Origin: Pontibacter litorisediminis
GTDB lineage: Bacteria > Bacteroidota > Bacteroidia > Cytophagales > Hymenobacteraceae
Direction: 5' to 3'
NCBI RefSeq assembly: GCF_029360645.1
Contig: NZ_JARDUA010000008.1
Span: forward strand, 62,001 to 126,000
DNA: 64,000 nt
Shown: positions 57,530 through 64,000 of the stretch, one piece after another
Position numbering within the stretch: the first letter of the stretch is position 1
How the letters are laid out: every line of letters begins with the position of its first letter
Notes under the pieces: model-generated
Databases searched by the model: none
What the model was told of the DNA's origin: nothing
What the model saw: only the letters and a program-made list of their open reading frames with translations
Position numbers and translations under genes: made by a program

Positions 57530-58942
57530 TTACTTTAGTGTGCTCGGGCAAACAAAGGCTGTTTTAGGCACATTGGTCTCCGCAATAGCCTTAAAGCCAC
57601 CTTCCACGTTCACAACATGCTCGTAGCCTCTGGCTTTTAGGATAGAAGCAGCAATCATGGAGCGATAGCCACCAGCACAGTGCAGGTACATCAGTTCATC
57701 CTTCGGCAGTTCGGCTAAGTGTTCGTTCAGGTAATCCAACGGGGCACTTAGTGCTGTCTCCACATGCTCTGCCTGGAACTCACCCGGCTTGCGCACGTCC
57801 ACTACTTTAATGGTATTATTTTGCTCAAAACGCTGTGCAAATGTCTCTGCTGAAATAGAGTTAATAGTATCCAGTTCTTTGCCAGCCTGTTTCCAGGCAT
57901 CCACACCAACATTCAGGTAACCTATCGTATAATCGTAGCCTACGCGGGCCAGCCTCGTCACCACTTCCTCTTCACGTCCCGCTTCCGTAACCAACAATAT
58001 TTGCTGCTTGATGTCCGGAATCAGCGTTCCAACCCAGGGAGCAAAGTTGCCATCAATACCGATGTTAATGGAGTTCGGGATGAAACCAGCTGCAAAGGTT
58101 TCCGGCTTACGGGTATCCAGTACCAAGGCACCGGTTTCGTTGGCTGCTGTTTCAAATGCTTCTGGAGATAGAGCCTGCAGGCCTTGCTCCAGTACGTTTT
58201 CAATGTTGTCGTAGCCTTCCTTGTTCATCTGCACGTTCAGTGGGAAATAACTTGGCGGCGGTGTCAGGCCATCTGTCACTTCCTTAATGAACTCTTCTTT
58301 GGTCATATCGGCACGAAGGGCGTAGTTCGTTTGTTTCTGGTTGCCCAGCGTATCGCTTGTCTCCTTGCTCATGTTCTTACCACAAGCCGATCCCGCCCCG
58401 TGTGCCGGGTAAACGATCACGTCATCTGCCAGCATCATGATTTTGTTGCGCAGCGAGTCGTACAGATGCCCTGCCAGCTGGTCTTGTGTCAGGTCAGATT
58501 TAGCGGCCAGGTCCGGACGTCCCACATCACCGATAAACAAGGTATCTCCCGAGAAGAGCGCATAGTCATTCCCGTTTTCATCTTTCAGCAGATAAGTGGT
58601 AGATTCCATCGTATGGCCCGGGGTGTGCAGCACTTTTATAGCGACATCACCTACCTTTAATTCTTCCCCGTCTTTTGCAATGTAGGCATCATAGGTCGTT
58701 TTGGCATTCGGGCCGAAAACAATGGTAGCACCAGAGGCCTTCGCCAAATCCACGTGCCCTGAAACGAAGTCCGCGTGGAAGTGTGTCTCCAGCACATACT
58801 TGATGGAGGCGTTATCTTTCTCCGCTTTTTCCAAGTATGGTTTTACCTCCCGCAGCGGATCAATGATGGCGGCTTCGCCGTTGCTCTCGATGTAGTAAGC
58901 GCCCTGTGCCAGGCAACCGGTATAGATCTGTTCTACTTTCAT
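57530..58942 (-). CDS. MBL-fold persulfide dioxygenase-like protein with two rhodanese domains
   Basis: The 470-residue protein begins with a metallo-beta-lactamase domain of the ETHE1/persulfide dioxygenase type (THFHADFVSGH with H54, H56, D58, H63; then HTPGHTMEST, SGDTLFIGDVGRPDL and YPAHGAGSACG). Two rhodanese domains follow. The first has LLVTEAGREEE in place of the Cys loop and is probably inactive; the second has HCAGGYRSM with Cys near 422. It would oxidise bound persulfide to sulfite in the cytoplasm. It has its own operator upstream. Confidence 0.93.
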   Translation of the reverse strand: MKVEQIYTGCLAQGAYYIESNGEAAIIDPLREVKPYLEKAEKDNASIKYVLETHFHADFVSGHVDLAKASGATIVFGPNAKTTYDAYIAKDGEELKVGDVAIKVLHTPGHTMESTTYLLKDENGNDYALFSGDTLFIGDVGRPDLAAKSDLTQDQLAGHLYDSLRNKIMMLADDVIVYPAHGAGSACGKNMSKETSDTLGNQKQTNYALRADMTKEEFIKEVTDGLTPPPSYFPLNVQMNKEGYDNIENVLEQGLQALSPEAFETAANETGALVLDTRKPETFAAGFIPNSINIGIDGNFAPWVGTLIPDIKQQILLVTEAGREEEVVTRLARVGYDYTIGYLNVGVDAWKQAGKELDTINSISAETFAQRFEQNNTIKVVDVRKPGEFQAEHVETALSAPLDYLNEHLAELPKDELMYLHCAGGYRSMIAASILKARGYEHVVNVEGGFKAIAETNVPKTAFVCPSTLK

Positions 58943-59035
58943 GGTAGCTGATTTTATAGATTTTGTTTTTCTAAGTTTCTTGTCACCCTTATTACTGATG
59001 ACACTACAAATTTCGGAATTACTATAGCCTGTGTC

Positions 59036-59051
59036 TGTGACTTATATCACG
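59036..59051 (-). promoter_or_regulatory. Crp/Fnr-type operator of the MBL-rhodanese gene
   Basis: The 16-mer TGTGACTTATATCACG fits TGTGA-N6-TCACA with one mismatch and lies 93 bp before the MBL-rhodanese start, just after the TauE stop. Confidence 0.75.
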
Positions 59052-59060
59052 CTGCGGGAT

Positions 59061-59924
59061 TTAGGCGAAGAATATTTCTTTGATGATGATGTAGATGCCC
59101 ATCAAGAGCACAAACCAACCGAAAGAAGTCTTCAGTTTATCGGCATGGATCTTAGTGGATAGATAGGTGCCAATGAAGATACCGGCAATAGAGATGGTGG
59201 AGAAAATGCCCAGAAATAGCCAGTCAATCTCATAGTTGAACACATCCCCGATAAAGCCAAATAGGGATTTAACAGCGATAATAAGCAGCGATGTGCCCAC
59301 GGCCATTTTCATGTCGAGTTTACTGAACAACACCAATGCCGGAATGATCAGAAATCCGCCACCTGCCCCTACAAGCCCTGTGAGCGTGCCTACTACCAGA
59401 CCTTCAGCCAAAATACCACCATAGTTGAACTTTGGCTTTGGGTGCGCAGCTTTTGGATCAGTATGCTCCACGTCCAGTTCGGTGTCAATATTCTCGTCTA
59501 CTACATCGGCAGGTTCAACTGGTATTTCTTTTTTCTTTTGGATCATAGATATCGAAGCAAACACCATCAGTCCGGCAAACAAGAGCATTAATAGCACGCC
59601 TTTCGTTACAGCCAAGTCACCTACCGTGAATAGATTTTCAGGTATGGCCGGCACTAGGTAGCGGCGTGTCAGGTACACGGCCACAATGGAAGGTATACCA
59701 AACACGACAGCCGTCTTCATGCTGACTAGTCCTTTTTGGTAGAATTTATAAGAACCTACTAAACTAGTAAGGCCAACTATAAACAGAGAGTAAGCCGTAG
59801 ATATAACCGGGCTCAGGCCCAGCAAATATACCAGCACCGGTACGGTGAGAATAGAGCCGCCTCCACCAATTAGGCCCAAAGACAGGCCGATAAGCATGGC
59901 TGCGATGTATCCGAGTATTTCCAT
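59061..59924 (-). CDS. TauE/SafE-family sulfite exporter
   Basis: The 287-residue protein has eight membrane segments in two halves with the family marks GLIGGGGSILTVPVLVYLLG and GLVGAGGGFLIIPALVLFS. A cytoplasmic acidic loop (ENIDTELDVEHTD) divides them. TauE/SafE proteins export sulfite, sulfoacetate and related anions. Next to persulfide dioxygenases it would remove the sulfite they make. Confidence 0.92.
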   Translation of the reverse strand: MEILGYIAAMLIGLSLGLIGGGGSILTVPVLVYLLGLSPVISTAYSLFIVGLTSLVGSYKFYQKGLVSMKTAVVFGIPSIVAVYLTRRYLVPAIPENLFTVGDLAVTKGVLLMLLFAGLMVFASISMIQKKKEIPVEPADVVDENIDTELDVEHTDPKAAHPKPKFNYGGILAEGLVVGTLTGLVGAGGGFLIIPALVLFSKLDMKMAVGTSLLIIAVKSLFGFIGDVFNYEIDWLFLGIFSTISIAGIFIGTYLSTKIHADKLKTSFGWFVLLMGIYIIIKEIFFA

Positions 59925-59982
59925 TTCTTAAGGTTTTATATTGATTTCAGACACAAAGGTAGGTTCACGCTGAAAGGAGTAC

Positions 59983-59998
59983 AGTGACTGTTGTCACA
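59983..59998 (-). promoter_or_regulatory. Crp/Fnr-type operator of tauE
   Basis: The 16-mer AGTGACTGTTGTCACA matches TGTGA-N6-TCACA with one mismatch at the first base. It lies 58 bp before the tauE start. Confidence 0.7.
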
Positions 59999-60021
59999 CA
60001 GGAGTATTTGCTGTAAAATTT

Positions 60022-60068
60022 AAAAGCAAAAGGCGACCTGATAAACTCTCAGGTCGCCTTTTGCTTTT
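60022..60068 (-). terminator. Strong terminator after the Crp/Fnr gene
   Basis: Two 20-bp arms (60022-60041 and 60049-60068) pair perfectly around taaactc; the outer part is A/T-rich and gives T-runs on either strand. It lies 11 bp after the Crp/Fnr stop at 60079. Confidence 0.93.
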
Positions 60069-60078
60069 GTCTTTCCTT

Positions 60079-60726
60079 TTAGACTATATCCAGGTCATGT
60101 ACTTCAATGTAATTTCGATGCAGCGTGATTGCCCCGGTTTGCTCTAACTTTTTCAGGAGCCTTGAGATTACCTCCCGGGAACTGCTGAGCTCATTGGCAA
60201 TCTGCTGGTGCGATAGTTTTACCTCGTTTCCGCTTACTTTTACATGGCGTCGCAGGTAAAAAATAAGTCGCTCGTCTAAGGCTTTAAATGCTACGCTATC
60301 CAGTGTTTGCAGGAGCTCTTCAAAGCGTTGGCGGTAAGAAGCGATCACGAAGTTATGCCAGGTTTTATACTTGGCCAGCCACAGCTCCGACAGGTGCGAT
60401 GGTATCAGTATAATCTCGGATGCATCCACTGCTTTCGCCATGATTTGGCTCTGTTCGTTGCGGGCGGTACACATCATGGAAAGGGCGCAGGCATTCCCCG
60501 GTTCCAGGTAGTACATCAAAAACTCATTACCTTCTTCGTCTTCGCGGTACACTTTCAGCAGGCCTTTAGAAAGCAGCACAGTTGATTTAATGTACTGGCC
60601 GGTGCGCAGCGCTTCTTCACCTTCTTCCAGGTGCTTAAAGGTGCTTTGTGCCAGTATCTCTTCCAATAGGGACTGCTCTAACTGTGAGAACTTCTGCAGT
60701 AACGCTTCTTTATCAAGACTTTCCAT
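60079..60726 (-). CDS. Crp/Fnr-family regulator with Cys-containing effector domain
   Basis: The 215-residue protein has a cNMP-binding-like barrel at 15-115, a dimer helix, and an HTH at 165-200 (LSHQQIANELSSSREVISRL). The recognition helix has R184, E185 and R189, the same spacing that makes CRP read TGTGA. Where CRP holds the cyclic nucleotide, this protein has GNACALSMMC, with Cys80 and Cys86, so a thiol signal is more likely than cAMP. It is the last gene of the trxB operon, and six matching operators surround the sulfur genes. I infer it is their regulator. Confidence 0.93.
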   Translation of the reverse strand: MESLDKEALLQKFSQLEQSLLEEILAQSTFKHLEEGEEALRTGQYIKSTVLLSKGLLKVYREDEEGNEFLMYYLEPGNACALSMMCTARNEQSQIMAKAVDASEIILIPSHLSELWLAKYKTWHNFVIASYRQRFEELLQTLDSVAFKALDERLIFYLRRHVKVSGNEVKLSHQQIANELSSSREVISRLLKKLEQTGAITLHRNYIEVHDLDIV

Positions 60727-60747
60727 ATCTTATCCTTAACGTTATCC

Positions 60748-60987
60748 CTATGCAATAGGTCCGGTGGTATCCTTTGAGTGTTGTTTTGGTTGTGGTACAC
60801 TGCAGCCCGATGGGCCGCAACAGCCTGTATTTGTAACAGCTTGCCCTAAAAGCAAAATGGCAAATGCACCAACCAGCACATCGCTCGTCATGATAGCCTG
60901 TACCAGCAGGGCTACGCCAAGTACCAGACGAATCCAGCGGGCCAGGTGCCAGCCAGTCAGCAGTTGATATTTTAGAGTCTTCATCAT
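60748..60987 (-). CDS. Small YgaP/DUF2892-like membrane protein with Cys tail
   Basis: The 79-residue protein has two membrane segments (RLVLGVALLVQAIMTSDVLV, GAFAILLLGQAVTNTG) followed by CCGPSGCSVP. It resembles the membrane part of YgaP (DUF2892), which is often attached to rhodanese domains. It overlaps trxB by 4 bp and lies 21 bp before the Crp/Fnr gene. The clustered Cys may carry or sense sulfur. Confidence 0.65.
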   Translation of the reverse strand: MMKTLKYQLLTGWHLARWIRLVLGVALLVQAIMTSDVLVGAFAILLLGQAVTNTGCCGPSGCSVPQPKQHSKDTTGPIA

Positions 60988-61973
60988 GCCTTTTCAGATA
61001 AGCTAAGCGTTGTATCCTGATCCTGTTCTATTGCATGCGCTGACTCTAACGCTGCCAGGTAGCGTTCCGCATCAAGGGCCGCCATACAGCCTGATCCAGC
61101 TGCCGTTACAGCCTGGCGGTACGTAAAGTCCTGTACGTCGCCACAGGCAAACACCCCGTCGATGTTGGTTTTGGTACTGCCTGGTATGGTACGAATGTAA
61201 CCATTCTCATCAAGGTTCAGGTAATCAGCAAAAATATCAGCGTTAGGCTTATGGCCAATGGCCACAAAGAACCCTTTCAGAGGTATCTCCCGCATCTCAT
61301 TATGGAGTACGTTTCTGACTCTGATTCCTTCCACAGTATCCTCGCCTAAAATTTCTTCTGTTACTGTATTCCAAAGAATCTCGATGTTGTGAGTTTTCTT
61401 TACACGCTCCTGCATAATGGTAGAGGCACGCATTTCATCACGGCGCACGATCATGTATACCTTGTTTGCTAGGTTGGCCAGGTACGTTGCTTCTTCAGCC
61501 GCCGTGTCTCCCGCACCAACGATGGCCACATCCTGTCCCCGATAGAAGAAACCATCGCACACGGCACATGCCGATACCCCGTTGCCATTCAGACGTGCCT
61601 CAGAGTCCAGTCCTAGCCACTTGGCGGATGCTCCTGTAGATATAATAACAGCTTCGGCTTCTATTACCTTCTGATCGTCTATCGTTACTTGATGGGGCTT
61701 AGAAGAAAAGTCGACAGCAGTAGCGATGCCATAGCGCACATCGGTACCAAAGCGCTCTGCTTGTCGTTTAAAGTCTTCCATCATTTGGGGGCCATTGATG
61801 CCGTCCGGGTAGCCGGGGTAATTTTCCACGTCGTTTGTGATGGTCAGCTGACCACCGGGCTGCAAGCCCTGATACAATACAGGGTTAAGGCCGGCTCTGG
61901 AAGCATAGATCGCAGCAGTATACCCGGCTGGGCCGGAACCAATTATCAAAACTTTTACCTTTTCTTTTTCCAT
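60984..61973 (-). CDS. trxB: Thioredoxin-disulfide reductase
   Basis: The 329-residue protein has the FAD motif IIGSGPAGYTAAIYASRAG, the redox pair CAVC (C136, C139), the NADPH motif GAGDTAAEEATYL and GVFACGDVQDFTYRQAVTA. It reduces thioredoxin, and here probably also serves the thiol proteins of the island (TlpA, DsrE, rhodaneses). It starts a three-gene operon with a DUF2892-like gene and the Crp/Fnr regulator. An operator lies 142 bp upstream. Confidence 0.96.
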   Translation of the reverse strand: MEKEKVKVLIIGSGPAGYTAAIYASRAGLNPVLYQGLQPGGQLTITNDVENYPGYPDGINGPQMMEDFKRQAERFGTDVRYGIATAVDFSSKPHQVTIDDQKVIEAEAVIISTGASAKWLGLDSEARLNGNGVSACAVCDGFFYRGQDVAIVGAGDTAAEEATYLANLANKVYMIVRRDEMRASTIMQERVKKTHNIEILWNTVTEEILGEDTVEGIRVRNVLHNEMREIPLKGFFVAIGHKPNADIFADYLNLDENGYIRTIPGSTKTNIDGVFACGDVQDFTYRQAVTAAGSGCMAALDAERYLAALESAHAIEQDQDTTLSLSEKA

Positions 61974-62114
61974 AGTAATTAGTTTCTCTTAACTAAAGAG
62001 AGTTTATTTTGATGCCTTTTAGCCTGTTTATATACATCAAATGCAGTCTCCTTACCCTTAGGGAGCAGGAAGCTGCCTTGCTTTACAAAGGAAGCATTAT
62101 ACGTAGCATTCGTC

Positions 62115-62130
62115 TGTGATTTAAGTCACA
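62115..62130 (-). promoter_or_regulatory. Crp/Fnr-type operator of the trxB-crp operon
   Basis: The 16-mer TGTGATTTAAGTCACA is a perfect TGTGA-N6-TCACA site, 142 bp before trxB. The operon includes the regulator gene itself, so it implies autoregulation. Confidence 0.78.
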
Positions 62131-62180
62131 CATGATAGCGGTAAAGCGAGTAATGCTCCAGGGGCAGGACTGGCGTAAAT

Positions 62181-62221
62181 ACACACACTGCCTGCACTTC
62201 ATGAGCACAGACAGTATGTGT
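62181..62221 (-). terminator. Hairpin after the DUF6132 gene
   Basis: acacacactgcctg (62181-62194) and cagacagtatgtgt (62208-62221) pair with two mismatches, 25 bp after the stop at 62246 on the minus strand. The T-tail is weak, so it is a probable but not strong terminator. Confidence 0.55.
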
Positions 62222-62245
62222 ACGTCTTACTATTTTTCTGTCAGT

Positions 62246-62437
62246 CTAAGTAGACATCCTGGAAATTAAAGCTTCCACGACAGTGCCGTATAGGCTGCTA
62301 TTAAAAGGACTGGAGCTGATGGCACAACTACCGTCACACCCGAAGAAAGCATAGATAGGATAGCCTAGTACGCCGCCAGCAAACATGCCCAACACCAGTT
62401 TTAAACCGGTACCGAGCGATAATTTATTCAGTATCAT
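62246..62437 (-). CDS. DUF6132-like small membrane protein
   Basis: I use ATG 62437 (MILNKLSLGTGLKLVLGMFA), which overlaps the rhodanese gene by 14 bp. The 63-residue product has one long hydrophobic stretch, then GYPIYAFFGCDGSCAISSSP and NSSLYGTVVEAL, the pattern of DUF6132 proteins that follow rhodanese genes in Bacteroidota. The C-x-x-x-C pair could hold metal or sulfur. Its role is unknown. Confidence 0.7.
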   Translation of the reverse strand: MILNKLSLGTGLKLVLGMFAGGVLGYPIYAFFGCDGSCAISSSPFNSSLYGTVVEALISRMST

Positions 62438-62735
62438 AAGGCCAGTTACCAATGCCACCACTCAGGTTATACAGTTTTGTAAAACCTTGCCCCGCCATAT
62501 AGTTGCAGGCTTGGGCACTTCTGTTGCCTGATCGGCAGTATAACACATACGGCTTGTCTTTATCCAGTGCATCCACCTTTTGCGGAAACTGGGCATCCAT
62601 CAGGTCTACGACCTGCGCGCCCGGTATTTTGCCTTGGCTTACCTCCATGGGAGTGCGAACATCCACTACAGTGGCATCTGGCTGTTCTTCACGAAGCTTT
62701 TTAAGCTCTTCTCCGGAACTATCTTTATAGTTCAT
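62424..62735 (-). CDS. Cytoplasmic single-domain rhodanese
   Basis: The 103-residue protein is a complete rhodanese domain (TVVDVRTPMEVSQGKIPGAQ) with the active loop YCRSGNRSAQACN and the end SGGIGNWPYDTE. It has no signal. It follows the second MBL-rhodanese gene by 60 bp and overlaps the DUF6132 gene, forming a three-gene operon that begins outside the window. Confidence 0.93.
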   Translation of the reverse strand: MNYKDSSGEELKKLREEQPDATVVDVRTPMEVSQGKIPGAQVVDLMDAQFPQKVDALDKDKPYVLYCRSGNRSAQACNYMAGQGFTKLYNLSGGIGNWPYDTE

Positions 62736-62795
62736 GATTGTTGGTATAGTTAAGGTAAGTAAGAGCCCCTTGTGGGCAGGAGCTCCTATTTTAGG

Positions 62796-64000
62796 TTATT
62801 TATTTTTAAGCTCTGTGACAGCTTCGCTCATATCGAGCACCTTCACCTTTGGCAGGGCAGCCTCTACAATGCTGCTGCCTGCTGCGGAGCGGTAGCCGCC
62901 GGCACAGTGCACCACCACCGGCTTGTCGGTCGGAATCTCGTTTACCCTCTCCCGCAGCTCAGGCAGTGGAATGTTAATCGAGTTGTCGAAGAACTTGCCA
63001 GCCTTAACTTCGGAGGCGTTGCGGATGTCCACGATCGTGTAGTCGTCTTTGTGCGCCTCAAAAGAAGCTCTTTCAAACCTGCCGCTCTCTTCGCCATCCT
63101 GCTTGTCGTACACGAAAGCCCCTTTTAATAACAACTCATACCCGATTTTAGAAGCCTTGGCAATCAGCTCATTCAGCTGCTCATCACTTTCACCAATCAG
63201 GTAGTAGCTTTCGTTAGGACCAACGATACTGCCCAGCCAGGTCTCAAACTTGCCGCCGTTCTGGATGTTGATCGCACCTTTGTAGTGGCCTTGCTTGAAA
63301 ACCTTCTCGCTGCGGGCATCCACGATTATAGCACCATCTTCCGGCTTATAGTTCTTTTCCAACCTTACCACGCCCTCCACGCTAGGTTTATAGTCAGGTG
63401 CGCCCTGCTTGTTCAGGCTCACATCGTAGCCAAAGTATTTTGGTATAAAGGGCTGGTCTTCTGTCAAAACTTTTACAAACTCGTCTTCGCTCATTGGCTT
63501 CAGGGCATAGTTGCCCAGCTTTTCGTCGCCAATAGTACTGCTGTTGGCATCGCTCAAGCCTTTGCCGCAAAGCGAGCCCGCGCCGTGTGCTGGGTATACC
63601 ACCACATCGTCGGCCAGCTGCATCAGCTTTTCGCGGGTGCTGTGGTACATCTGGCGGGCCAATTCTTCGCGCTTGGCAGTTACGTTGCCGGCACTCTCGC
63701 GCAGATCCGGGCGACCAACATCACCGATAAATAAGGTATCTCCAGTGAACACGGCTTTATCTTTTCCTTCATGCTCCAGCACAATGCTGATGCCGTCGGG
63801 GGAATGGCCTGGTGTGTGCAGCGACTTCAGTTTTATCTCGCCTAGCTGTAGTTCTGCACCCTCGTCAAACGCCTGATGAGGATAGTCGGCCCCCACCATA
63901 CTATGCGTGTAAATGGTTGCACCGGTTTTCTGGTGTATCTCCAGGTGCGAGCTTATAAAGTCGGCGTGCGGGTGCGTTTCTATCACACCTACAATTTTTG
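62796..64000 (-). CDS. MBL-fold persulfide dioxygenase-like protein with rhodanese domains (N-terminus outside window)
   Basis: The frame is open to the window edge and reads KIVGVIETHPHADFISSHLE, so about 50 N-terminal residues lie outside; the GTG at 63986 is not a real start. The metal motif is HPHADFISSH, followed by HTPGHSPDGIS, GDTLFIGDVGRPDL and YPAHGAGSLCG. The first rhodanese domain has YLIGESDEQ in place of a Cys loop; the second has HCAGGYRSAAGSS and should be active. It is a paralog of the 57530-58942 protein. Confidence 0.93.
   Translation of the reverse strand, partial: KIVGVIETHPHADFISSHLEIHQKTGATIYTHSMVGADYPHQAFDEGAELQLGEIKLKSLHTPGHSPDGISIVLEHEGKDKAVFTGDTLFIGDVGRPDLRESAGNVTAKREELARQMYHSTREKLMQLADDVVVYPAHGAGSLCGKGLSDANSSTIGDEKLGNYALKPMSEDEFVKVLTEDQPFIPKYFGYDVSLNKQGAPDYKPSVEGVVRLEKNYKPEDGAIIVDARSEKVFKQGHYKGAINIQNGGKFETWLGSIVGPNESYYLIGESDEQLNELIAKASKIGYELLLKGAFVYDKQDGEESGRFERASFEAHKDDYTIVDIRNASEVKAGKFFDNSINIPLPELRERVNEIPTDKPVVVHCAGGYRSAAGSSIVEAALPKVKVLDMSEAVTELKNK

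Noticed and set aside
63984..63986. Start codon of the last MBL-rhodanese gene
   Set aside because: The GTG is inside the conserved strand before the H-P-H-A-D motif and the frame continues to the window edge, so the true start is outside.

Overview
The window looks like a chromosome segment of a Bacteroidota bacterium, most likely order Cytophagales (a Pontibacter/Hymenobacter-like organism is my guess). The reasons are a SusC/SusD pair with an ECF sigma and FecR anti-sigma, DUF4249 and Yip1-like proteins, LytS/LytTR signalling, few Shine-Dalgarno sequences, and many lipoproteins and TonB-dependent receptors. No rRNA, tRNA, CRISPR array or intact insertion sequence was recognised.

1-6.4 kb, defence. 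A minus-strand type I CRISPR operon runs WYL regulator, cas6, cas5, cas3, with cas3 cut by the window edge. It is followed by a decayed HipB-like regulator with inverted repeats and by an overlapping gene pair resembling a type IV toxin-antitoxin (AbiE-like nucleotidyltransferase).

6.4-21 kb, mixed accessory genes. These are an outer-membrane barrel, a large lipoprotein, a LytTR/LytS two-component pair, a secreted YD-repeat-like protein, an SRPBCC protein, a frameshifted Yip1-like gene, a hydrolase, a fatty-acid desaturase, and a PAP2 phosphatase overlapping a glycosyltransferase. Several gene relics lie here, including a shrunken DUF4249 gene.

21-41 kb, glycan use and surface. A divergent ECF sigma/FecR pair precedes an operon-like run: STN-containing SusC, SusD, a GH63-type glycosidase, a GH2 beta-galactosidase, an APH-fold kinase and a LysA-like decarboxylase. 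After a 1.1-kb stretch without a convincing gene come a large lipoprotein and a TonB receptor/DUF4249 lipoprotein pair. A 639-bp near-identical copy of the lysA 3' half lies at 41.4-42.0 kb.

42.7-64 kb, sulfur island. Nearly every gene points to thiosulfate, sulfane sulfur or persulfide handling: a TsdA-like diheme cytochrome, three SoxB/5'-nucleotidase-like metallophosphatases, three DsrE-type domains (one fused to DoxX), three single-domain rhodaneses, two MBL-rhodanese proteins, a split YeeE/YedE (TsuA-like) transporter, TauE and YeiH exporters, TlpA, TrxB and a Crp/Fnr regulator. SoxXA and SoxYZ are not present in the window. Six palindromes of the form TGTGA-N6-TCACA (two with one mismatch) stand upstream of the transcription units, and the Crp/Fnr protein has the matching recognition helix (R-E-x-x-S-R) plus two cysteines where a cyclic-nucleotide pocket would be. 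I infer one regulon: thiosulfate enters through the YeeE pair, is oxidised or hydrolysed by TsdA and SoxB-like enzymes, sulfane sulfur moves through DsrE and rhodanese proteins, MBL-rhodaneses oxidise persulfide, and TauE/YeiH export sulfite or sulfate.
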